DNA from: Streptomyces spectabilis
GTDB lineage: Bacteria; Actinomycetota; Actinomycetes; Streptomycetales; Streptomycetaceae
Reading direction: 5' to 3'
Length of the DNA: 64,000 nucleotides
Assembly: GCF_008704795.1 (NCBI RefSeq)
Contig: NZ_CP023690.1
Span: 9,620,501 to 9,684,500, forward strand
Part shown: positions 58,356 to 64,000 of the stretch, in pieces
Layout of the letters: each line of letters opens with the position of its first letter
Numbering within the stretch: the stretch's first letter is position 1
The notes under the pieces: model-generated
Database searches by the model: none
Seen by the model: only the letters and a program-made list of their open reading frames with translations
Told to the model about the DNA's origin: nothing
Program-made: the position numbers and the translations under genes

Positions 58356-59078
58356 CTACCGCCGGGCGTCCTGCCGCTCCCGCAGCCGCTCGGCGATCAC
58401 CGCGGCCTGGACGCGGCGGCCGACGCCGAGCTTGGTCAGGATGGCGGAGACCCGGTTCTTGATGGTCTTCTCCGCGAGGAAAAGCCGGTCGGCGATCTGC
58501 CGGTTGGTCAGCCCCTCACCGATCAGCGCAAGGATCTCCGTCTCGCGCGGGGACAGCCGCTCAAGCCCGGGACAGAGGGCGGGTTCGGGTTCCGGACGCG
58601 GGTCGCGCAGGCGCGCCATCACCCGGGCGGTCGCGCGCGGGTCCAGCATCGACGCCCCGCCCGCCACCGTGCGCACGGCGTGCACCAGGTCCGAGCCGTC
58701 GATCCGCTTGAGCACGTATCCGGCCGCTCCGGCCATGATCGCGTCGAACAGCGCCTCGTCGTCGTCGAACGACGTCAGCATCAGACAGGCGAGGTCCGGC
58801 ATGCGCGCCCGCAACTCCCGGCACACCTCCACGCCCGCGTGGTCACCGCTGCCGCCCTCGCCGAGGCGCACGTCGAGCACCGCGACGTCGGGCCGGACCG
58901 CGGGCACACGCAGGAGCGCCTCGCGGGCGTCCGAGGCCTCCCCTGCCACCACGATGTCCGGCTCGGCGTCCAGCAGGTCGCGTATGCCGCGCCGGACCAC
59001 CTCGTGGTCGTCGAGGATGAACACCCGCAGCGGTGAGACGGGCGCGGGAACGGGTTCGGTGTGTGTACGTGCTTCCAC
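58356..59078 (-). CDS. devR: NarL/DevR-family response regulator
   Basis: A 240-residue protein. The receiver domain (about 19-140) has LDDHEVVRRG, phospho-acceptor Asp in VAVLDVRLGEGG, the Thr/Ser in MLTSFDDD and the Lys in VLKRIDG. The C-terminal LuxR-type DNA-binding domain (about 170-235) reads LSPRETEILALIGEGLTNRQ and so on. It is the evident partner of the convergent DevS-like kinase. The GTG at 59078 is a best guess: the frame stays open upstream and the ribosome site is weak, but the receiver begins soon after. The receiver has a small extra loop (GEGGSGDHAG) after the phospho-Asp. Confidence 0.88.
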   Translation of the reverse strand: MEARTHTEPVPAPVSPLRVFILDDHEVVRRGIRDLLDAEPDIVVAGEASDAREALLRVPAVRPDVAVLDVRLGEGGSGDHAGVEVCRELRARMPDLACLMLTSFDDDEALFDAIMAGAAGYVLKRIDGSDLVHAVRTVAGGASMLDPRATARVMARLRDPRPEPEPALCPGLERLSPRETEILALIGEGLTNRQIADRLFLAEKTIKNRVSAILTKLGVGRRVQAAVIAERLRERQDARR

Positions 59079-59276
59079 GGAAGACCAGCCTACGGGCCGG
59101 GCGGTGCGCTCCGACGGCCCGCCCCGGGCAGCAGCGACCGGCAGCCCGATGGGATGAGTCGGGCTCGCTTTCGGGTGAAGCCGACGGCGGTCCGGGGGAC
59201 GGCCGCGCATCCCGGCCGCGGTGACGGGTACTACCGACCCCGTACGGGTGTCACGGAAGTGACCGGAGAACAAGGG

Positions 59277-59660
59277 GTGTCGCAAGTGATTCGAAGGCTG
59301 CAGGCGATCGCGCTGGACTGCGCGGATCCGGTACGGCTCGCGGAGTTCTACGCGGAGTTGCTCGGCGGCAGAGTCGTCGCGGAACCGGAGGATCCCGACT
59401 GGGTGGAGGTGCACGGCTTCGAGGGAACGCCCCTGGCCTGTCAGCGGGTGGACGGCTACCGGCCGCCGGAGTGGCCCGGCCAGGAGCACCCGCAACAACT
59501 CCATCTGGACTTCGACGTGGACGACCTCGACATGGAGGAGGAGCGCGCCCTCAGCCTCGGCGCCGCCGTCCTGGAGCGCACGGACGAACTGCGCGCGGAC
59601 GCCAACTGGCGCGTCTACGCGGACCCGGCCGGGCATCCGTTCTGCCTGTGCCAGCACTGA
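59277..59660 (+). CDS. VOC-fold (glyoxalase/bleomycin-resistance-like) protein
   Basis: A 127-residue single-domain VOC protein. It begins VIRRLQAIALDCADPVRLAE and then FYAELLGG, a classic first beta-alpha-beta module; the second half has QQLHLDFDVDDLD and closes with YADPAGHPFCLC. Metal-ligand positions are plausible (His in LHLDF) but function is open: dioxygenase-, isomerase- or binding-type members all look alike. GTG 59277 has GGAG 8 nt upstream; GTG 59286 is equally possible. It stands alone, with the DevR-like gene divergent and a HAAS/PadR pair convergent. Confidence 0.82.
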   Translation: MSQVIRRLQAIALDCADPVRLAEFYAELLGGRVVAEPEDPDWVEVHGFEGTPLACQRVDGYRPPEWPGQEHPQQLHLDFDVDDLDMEEERALSLGAAVLERTDELRADANWRVYADPAGHPFCLCQH

Positions 59661-59676
59661 GCCCACCGGGCCTCGC

Positions 59677-59706
59677 CGGCCGTGGCACCGGGACGGGCCA
59701 CGGCCG
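59677..59706. terminator. 10-bp stem hairpin between convergent genes
   Basis: CGGCCGTGGC (59677-59686) pairs perfectly with GCCACGGCCG (59697-59706) around a 10-nt loop. It lies between the ends of the VOC gene and the HAAS-type membrane gene and suits a bidirectional terminator. Confidence 0.6.
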
Positions 59707-59749
59707 ACCAGGCCAGTCTCCACCTGCTGAGCGGGCCAGGGAGGAGGGC

Positions 59750-60841
59750 CTACTCGGCGCCGCTGGACTCGGCGGCGTCCGGGCGGCGGCTGGCGCGCCA
59801 TTCGCTGACCGCCGTCCAGCCCAGGCTGCCGACCACGCCGGTGTAGAGCGCGAGCCAGAAGTCGAGGGAGGCCCCCGAGTCCACCACCTGGTCCACGAAC
59901 AGCATGGTGACCAGGCCGAGGAGCAGCAGCGTCCCGTACATCTTGCGGCGGGCCGCGCGCTGCTTGCGGCGCGGGCCGTCGGCGAGCCGCAGGGCGTAGA
60001 TCTCGACGTCCCCGAAGACGTCCTCGGCGTGCTCGCCGGAGGGCACGGCGGCGAGGTGCTGCCGGGCCTCGCGCACGTGCCCGCGCGTCTCGGCCATCGT
60101 CATGCCGTGCCGCCCGCGCAGCAGCCCGCCGAGCCGCGCGAGCCACGCCGCGTCGTCGCGTCCCGCGGGCGGGTGCGCCGCGAACCACCGGTCGACGACC
60201 CGCTCCGGGAAGGCGAAGGTGCCCACGGCCCACGCCGCGCACCCGGCGAGGAGGACCGGCACGGGCACGCTGAACAGGTGCCCCTCCGGTACGGCGACGC
60301 CGACCCCGCCTCCGGCGGCGATGACGCCGGGCACACCGGCGGCGAAGGCGTACGCGCCCTTGAACCGCCCTGCGGACCGCGCGACGACGGCCACGGCGGT
60401 CAGGACGACGGCGAGGACGATGGTGGTGACGGCCACGACGGCGGGCCAGCTCACCTCCACCCACAGCCCGTCGCTCACCCAGGAGATGGCGCACAGGACG
60501 ACACCGACCACACCGAGCGTGCCGAGCGCGGCGGGCAGGCGCTCTCCGGGGGTGAGGCCGTGCGTATCGGTCCGCGCCCGGTACTCCTCGCTGACCCGTT
60601 CATCGGCGACGGAACGCGCGTACGCCGCCGGCGCGCCGAACAGCTCCTGGGCGGTGCGCCCCTCCTCGCGCACCAGCTCGTGCACCTCGGTGAGGACGTC
60701 GTCGGCGAGCCCGGCGGGCGCGTCGTGGTCGAGCACGAGACGCACCTCGACCGTCGCCGCCCAGTCCGCGTCCTCCTCGCGGTCCCAACGGAGCCTGTTC
60801 TTCCGCGTCTTGTTCTGCGACTCGTTCTGTGACGTGGTCAC
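59750..60841 (-). CDS. HAAS/DUF1700-like multi-pass membrane protein paired with PadR
   Basis: A protein of 363 residues. The soluble head (about 1-85), with ADDVLTEVHELVREEGRTAQ and ELFGAPAAYA, resembles HAAS signalling domains. Five or six membrane helices follow (for example LGTLGVVGVVLCAISWV and AVVAVTTIVLAVVLTAVAVV), with a final pair near the C-terminus (MYGTLLLLGLVTMLFV). Genes of this type almost always follow a padR gene; here the GTG at 60841 overlaps the padR stop (GTGA), so the two are coupled. Its role is unknown; involvement in membrane stress or signalling is inferred from the pairing. Confidence 0.8.
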   Translation of the reverse strand: MTTSQNESQNKTRKNRLRWDREEDADWAATVEVRLVLDHDAPAGLADDVLTEVHELVREEGRTAQELFGAPAAYARSVADERVSEEYRARTDTHGLTPGERLPAALGTLGVVGVVLCAISWVSDGLWVEVSWPAVVAVTTIVLAVVLTAVAVVARSAGRFKGAYAFAAGVPGVIAAGGGVGVAVPEGHLFSVPVPVLLAGCAAWAVGTFAFPERVVDRWFAAHPPAGRDDAAWLARLGGLLRGRHGMTMAETRGHVREARQHLAAVPSGEHAEDVFGDVEIYALRLADGPRRKQRAARRKMYGTLLLLGLVTMLFVDQVVDSGASLDFWLALYTGVVGSLGWTAVSEWRASRRPDAAESSGAE

Positions 60842-61200
60842 GGCTGCTCCTCGTCCCCCGCACCGTCGGCCAGCGTGGCGACCGTGGCGGTGAACGCGTG
60901 CCACGCGGCTCGCTCCCGCCGCAGCCGCTGCCGTCCGGCCTCGGTGATCCGGTAGTACTTGCGCCCCGGCCCGCCTTCTCCCGCGCCCCACTCGATCTCG
61001 ACGGCGCCCTCCTCTTCGAGGCGGCTCAGGGCGGGGTACAGGGCGGCGGGCTTCACGCCGGTGAGTCCCGCGTCGGCGAGGCGGCTGAGCAGGGCGTACC
61101 CGTAGCTCCTCGCCTCGCCGTCGAGGACCCCGAGGAGGCAGAGCGGCAGGGCCGCCCGGGTCCAGGCCGCCGTCCCATGGGCCGCCGCTTGGTCTGCCAC
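60838..61200 (-). CDS. PadR-family transcriptional regulator
   Basis: A 120-residue winged-helix protein of the short PadR type. ALPLCLLGVLDGEARSYGYA opens the fold, GVKPAALYPALSRLEEEG is the recognition region, and GPGRKYYRITEAGRQRL is the wing, all hallmarks of the family. GTG 61200 has GAGGAG 9 nt upstream. It is the first gene of a two-gene operon with the HAAS-like membrane protein. A perfect palindrome lies 22-50 nt upstream of the start and is the likely autoregulatory operator. Confidence 0.92.
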   Translation of the reverse strand: MADQAAAHGTAAWTRAALPLCLLGVLDGEARSYGYALLSRLADAGLTGVKPAALYPALSRLEEEGAVEIEWGAGEGGPGRKYYRITEAGRQRLRRERAAWHAFTATVATLADGAGDEEQP

Positions 61201-61221
61201 CGAGGTCGCTCCTCTGTTTCA

Positions 61222-61250
61222 CCGACTATTACGGAATCCAGAATAGTCGG
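61222..61250. promoter_or_regulatory. perfect inverted repeat upstream of padR (candidate operator)
   Basis: CCGACTATT (61222-61230) and AATAGTCGG (61242-61250) form perfect 9-bp arms with an 11-nt spacer. The A/T-rich half-sites stand out in this high-GC DNA. PadR repressors typically bind such dyads in their own promoters. Confidence 0.7.
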
Positions 61251-61266
61251 AGAGGGGAGTACGCGA

Positions 61267-62265
61267 TCACGCACCCCCCGGCACGGACACCGCCGCGAGC
61301 CAAGAGACCAGGAGACGGTTGACCTCGTCCGGACGCTCCTGTTGCACCCAGTGGCCGCAGCCGTCCAGGAGGTGGGACGAGACGAGGCCGGGAAGCGTGG
61401 CCGGGTAGGCCTGGACGGCGTCGGCCATCCAGGTCGTGGAGGCGTCCAGGGCGCCGCCGATGAACAGGGACGGCTGGGTGAGGGGCGAGCCGTCGAGTCC
61501 GGCGAGGTCCTCCCAGTCACGGTCCATGTTCCGGTAGCGGTTGAGGGCGCCGGTCATCCCGGTGCGCTCGAACTCCCCGGCGTAGACGTCGAGATCGGCC
61601 TCGGTGAGCCAGGAGGGCAGCCGGTCCTGGGGGAAGCGGTCGCGCAGTGTCGCGCCGCCGCTGACGAAGTGCGGGTCGGGCTCCCCGCGCGCGGGCATGG
61701 TGTCGGCGGACAGCGCCGCGTAGAAGCCCGCGAGCCAGCCCCGGACATCGGGCTCGATCTCGGCCTCGGCCCGGCCGGGCTCCTGGAAGTACGAGACGTA
61801 GAACTCCTCGTCCCCGCCCATCCCCGCGAAGACCTCGCTGGGGCGGGGGCCGCCGGGCGGGACGTAGGGAACGCTCAGCAGACCCACCGCGCGAAAGACC
61901 TCGGGGTGGAGCAGCGCGGACGTCGCCGCGATGTTCGAGCCCCAGTCGTGCCCGATGACCACCGCCGTCTCCTCGCCCAGGGCGCGGACCACGGCGACGT
62001 TGTCCTCCACCAGGGCGCGCATCCGGTACTCCCGCGTCGCCGACGGCCTGGAGGAGCGGCCGTAGCCGCGCACGTCCAGTGCGACCGCCCGGTACCCCGC
62101 CGCCGCGAGTGCCGGGAGCTGACGGCGCCAGGAGTACCAGGACTCGGGGAAGCCGTGGACGAGCAGGACCAGCGGCCCGGCCCCCTGCTCGACCAGGTGC
62201 AGCCTCCCGGCGGGTGCGTCGACGACGCGATGGCGCGGCTTTTCGGACGGCGTGGGCCGGTGCAT
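61267..62265 (-). CDS. alpha/beta hydrolase, epoxide-hydrolase-like
   Basis: A 332-residue protein with the oxyanion motif VHGFPESW (about residues 37-44), the nucleophile Asp in VIGHDWGSNIA, a cap domain (about 130-230) and the catalytic His in DGCGHWVQQERPDEV. This nucleophile (Asp, not Ser) and the HGFP motif indicate an epoxide hydrolase or haloalkane-dehalogenase-type enzyme, the former more likely. GAGGAG lies 5 nt before ATG 62265. It is divergent from the XRE-cupin regulator, which may control it. It might detoxify epoxides; nothing links it to the NRPS operon. Confidence 0.87.
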   Translation of the reverse strand: MHRPTPSEKPRHRVVDAPAGRLHLVEQGAGPLVLLVHGFPESWYSWRRQLPALAAAGYRAVALDVRGYGRSSRPSATREYRMRALVEDNVAVVRALGEETAVVIGHDWGSNIAATSALLHPEVFRAVGLLSVPYVPPGGPRPSEVFAGMGGDEEFYVSYFQEPGRAEAEIEPDVRGWLAGFYAALSADTMPARGEPDPHFVSGGATLRDRFPQDRLPSWLTEADLDVYAGEFERTGMTGALNRYRNMDRDWEDLAGLDGSPLTQPSLFIGGALDASTTWMADAVQAYPATLPGLVSSHLLDGCGHWVQQERPDEVNRLLVSWLAAVSVPGGA

Positions 62266-62338
62266 GGCTTCTCCTCGTGTTCCAGCGGACCGCGGGTACG
62301 CATCGATCATGCGTCTCGACGGCCGGGGAACGTGAACG

Positions 62339-62374
62339 CCCTTGACGCTTTGGCAAACTGACAGGTCAAAGGGG
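62339..62374. promoter_or_regulatory. nested inverted repeats in the divergent promoter
   Basis: CCCTTGAC (62339-62346) faces GTCAAAGGG (62365-62373), with one base difference. Inside are TTTGGCAAA (62349-62357) and TGAC-AG-GTCA (62359-62368). The site lies between the epoxide-hydrolase-like and XRE-cupin genes. It could be the regulator's operator, and TTGACG may double as a -35 box. Confidence 0.45.
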
Positions 62375-62407
62375 TCGCACAAACCGGCTTGGGAGGAGTG
62401 GGGCGGG

Positions 62408-63022
62408 ATGAGGGACGACGACGTCGACGAGGTCGTGGCCGCCATGGGGGCGCGGATCGCGGCCGCGCGCGAGCGGCGCGGAGACACGCTCACCGACGTG
62501 AGCCGCGCGACCGGCATCCCCCTCAGCACGCTGTCGCGCGTCGAGAACGGCCGCCGCAAGCCGAACCTGGAACTGCTGCTGCGCCTGGCGAAGGCGTACG
62601 ACACCCCCTTGAACGAATTGGCAGGCACGGCGCCCGCCGCGGCGCGGGAGGCGTGCGGGCCCCCGCGGCGGCGGCCGTCGAGCGACAAGGCCGTCCTGCC
62701 GTTGACCCGGTTCGTCGGGGGCCTGCACGCCCACAAGCACGTCCTGCCCGCGACCGGCGACCAGCCGTCACGGCCGCGTCAGTCGTCCCACGAAGGCCAT
62801 GAGTGGCTGTGCGTGCTGTCCGGGCGGCTGTGGCTGGCGCTAGGTGAGCACGACCTCGTGCTCACCGCGGGAGAAGTCGCCGAGTTCGACACCCGCACCC
62901 CGCACGGAGTCGCCAACGCCGGGTCGGGCGGACCGGTCGAGTACCTCGTCATGTTCGGGCCGCAGGGCGAGCGCCTGCGGCCGCGCGTCACAGCCGATTC
63001 AGGGCCGCTCAGGGGCGCCTGA
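62408..63022 (+). CDS. XRE-family regulator with C-terminal cupin domain
   Basis: A 204-residue protein. The N-terminal helix-turn-helix (about 12-66) includes LTDVSRATGIPLSTLSRVEN and the helix following it. The C-terminal cupin barrel (about 105-190) includes HEGHEWLCVLSGRLWLALGE and AEFDTRTPHGVANAG. Such regulators sense a small molecule in the cupin and usually control an adjacent enzyme gene, here the divergent epoxide-hydrolase-like gene. ATG 62408 has GGAGGAG 9 nt upstream. Its last 24 nt overlap the end of the convergent membrane-protein gene. Confidence 0.9.
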   Translation: MRDDDVDEVVAAMGARIAAARERRGDTLTDVSRATGIPLSTLSRVENGRRKPNLELLLRLAKAYDTPLNELAGTAPAAAREACGPPRRRPSSDKAVLPLTRFVGGLHAHKHVLPATGDQPSRPRQSSHEGHEWLCVLSGRLWLALGEHDLVLTAGEVAEFDTRTPHGVANAGSGGPVEYLVMFGPQGERLRPRVTADSGPLRGA

Positions 63023-63778
63023 GGTCCGCGGCTCGGCCGGGGCCCAGTCGCCCCGCAGCCGTACCGCCGCGCGCCCGGACGCCGGGTCACGCTCAAGGAT
63101 CACGTACCGGCTGAGGACGGCGAGGGCGACGATGCAGCCGCTCATCTCCAGGCCCTCCTCCACCAGCGTGCCCAGCATGAGCACGACGCTGTGGCCGTTC
63201 TCGAGCGCCCAGCCGTTGAACGCCTCGGTCACCAGGGCCCCGCCCAGATACACCCCCAGTGCGCCGAGCACCCCGTTCCGCAGGTCGCGCGGGAGCTTGC
63301 GCGCCCACAGCACGGCGCACACGGTGCCCGCCGCCGCGAGCAGCGCGCCGGGCAGCACCCAGGCGTGCGTGGGCAGCGCACCACCCGCCCACTCCTTCCA
63401 CGACCGGCCGACCTCGCCGAGGCGCTCGTGCAACGACACCGTCTCGTCGATGCTCAACAGGGCGGTGGCGGCGGCGAGACCGAGCCACGAGAGGCGCCCC
63501 GGGCGCGCGTCGCGCCCGCTGAGCAGCGCGGCGGCCAGCGCCACCCCCGCCACGGCCAGCAGCAGCGTGCTGTTCCACCACGTGGCCAAGTTGGCCTCGA
63601 CGTCGACGTTCACCAACCTGCGGATGGTCGGTATGGAGTCGTAGTGGTTGTAGGCACGCGTACCGAGGTCGGCGGCGAGTAACAGCGCGGTGGCTCCTGC
63701 GGCGCACCACAGGACGCGGCGGGCGGGCGGTCTCACGAGCTCACCGACGCGCTGGTCGTGGGTTTGAGTATCGGTCAT
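62999..63778 (-). CDS. multi-pass membrane protein of unknown function
   Basis: A protein of 259 residues with about six predicted membrane helices, starting with VLWCAAGATALLLAADLGT and TLLLAVAGVALAAALLSG. A polar loop has SIDETVSLHERLGEVGR, a motif I have seen in uncharacterised actinobacterial membrane proteins but cannot tie to a function. ATG 63778 has only a weak ribosome site. The 3' end overlaps the convergent XRE-cupin gene by 24 nt. Confidence 0.72.
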   Translation of the reverse strand: MTDTQTHDQRVGELVRPPARRVLWCAAGATALLLAADLGTRAYNHYDSIPTIRRLVNVDVEANLATWWNSTLLLAVAGVALAAALLSGRDARPGRLSWLGLAAATALLSIDETVSLHERLGEVGRSWKEWAGGALPTHAWVLPGALLAAAGTVCAVLWARKLPRDLRNGVLGALGVYLGGALVTEAFNGWALENGHSVVLMLGTLVEEGLEMSGCIVALAVLSRYVILERDPASGRAAVRLRGDWAPAEPRTSGAPERP

Positions 63779-63910
63779 GCATACGGAGGCTAGCGGCTTG
63801 ATCAGCGGACGAAGTGCCGGGGGCGCCGCGCAGGGTGTGCTTTCCGGACAGACTTCTCGCCCGTGCGAAACGGTTTGCCGCCGATGGCTCCCCTCGGATA
63901 GGAAGCTCGC

Positions 63911-64000
63911 ATGCTGAGGGGCGACAAGGTCGGGCTCAGGGCCCGGCACGAGGACGACATCCCGATCCTCCAGGCCGAGCTCAACGACGACGTGGTCAAC
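63911..64000 (+). CDS. GNAT-family acetyltransferase, 3' end missing
   Basis: Only the first 30 codons are present, reading MLRGDKVGLRARHEDDIPIL then QAELNDDVVN. This is the typical start of a Streptomyces RimJ/RimL-like acetyltransferase. AGGAAG lies 5-6 nt before the ATG. The gene runs off the right edge, so the catalytic part cannot be checked. Confidence 0.75.
   Translation, partial: MLRGDKVGLRARHEDDIPILQAELNDDVVN

Noticed and set aside
59225..59245. GGGT / ACCC dyad upstream of the VOC gene as a second DevR box
   Set aside because: The centre spacing and bases do not follow the GGGAC-type box well enough, and such dyads are common in this composition.

Overview
The window is high-GC actinobacterial DNA, almost certainly from a Streptomyces chromosome: strong third-position G/C codon bias, GTG starts, ATGA/GTGA stop-start overlaps, and rare TTA codons. 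Its centre is a compact, uninterrupted nonribosomal peptide synthetase (NRPS) operon of about 42 kb (12533-54636). Both sides are ordinary regulatory and stress genes.

Left flank (1-11131). The end of an alkaline-shock operon (a DUF6286-like partial gene and amaP) is followed by a photolyase and an SDR/DUF2867 gene on the minus strand. Next come a SigK-like ECF sigma factor with its zinc-binding anti-sigma RskA, a membrane-anchored sulfite-oxidase-like molybdoenzyme and a fasciclin lipoprotein. This set resembles the mycobacterial sigK-rskA/mpt83 neighbourhood. Candidate SigK-type promoters precede sigK and the fasciclin gene. A B12-binding MerR regulator (LitR/CarH type) is divergent from an ECF sigma factor (LitS type), suggesting a light-response module that may include the photolyase. 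A secreted protein of unknown function closes this part.

Centre (11132-54733). A gene-poor 1.4 kb region with tandem 18-bp repeats leads into six co-directional genes: a cytochrome P450, a stand-alone penicillin-binding-protein-type thioesterase (SurE family), two giant NRPSs (6170 and 6668 aa), an MbtH-like protein and a GNAT acetyltransferase. The NRPSs carry ten modules: A-T / C-A-T-E / C-A-T-E / C-A-T-E / C-A-T // C-A-T-E / C-A-T / C-A-T-E / C-A-T / C-A-T-E. There is no starter C domain and no terminal TE; the line ends in an epimerase. Every C domain type (LCL or DCL) agrees with the domain upstream of it. The predicted product is a head-to-tail cyclic decapeptide of configuration L-D-D-D-L-D-L-D-L-D, released by the trans-acting thioesterase. 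Pocket codes read by eye give Thr at 7 (clear), Val-like at 3 and 9, basic-like at 6 and 8, one shared code for 4 and 5, a near-identical code for 1 and 10, and an unresolved code at 2. I do not recognise a known compound with this pattern. The P450 and thioesterase genes each contain a TTA codon, so bldA control is likely. I see no transporter or pathway-specific regulator in the operon.

Right flank (54734-64000). A flavohaemoglobin-like protein is divergent from a DevS/DosT-like haem GAF kinase, with a DevR-type gene convergent to the kinase and DevR-box-like DNA in the divergent promoter: a gas/redox-sensing unit. Then follow a VOC-fold protein, a PadR/HAAS-type membrane pair with a perfect operator-like palindrome, an epoxide-hydrolase-like enzyme divergent from an XRE-cupin regulator, an unknown membrane protein, and the first 30 codons of another GNAT gene at the right edge.
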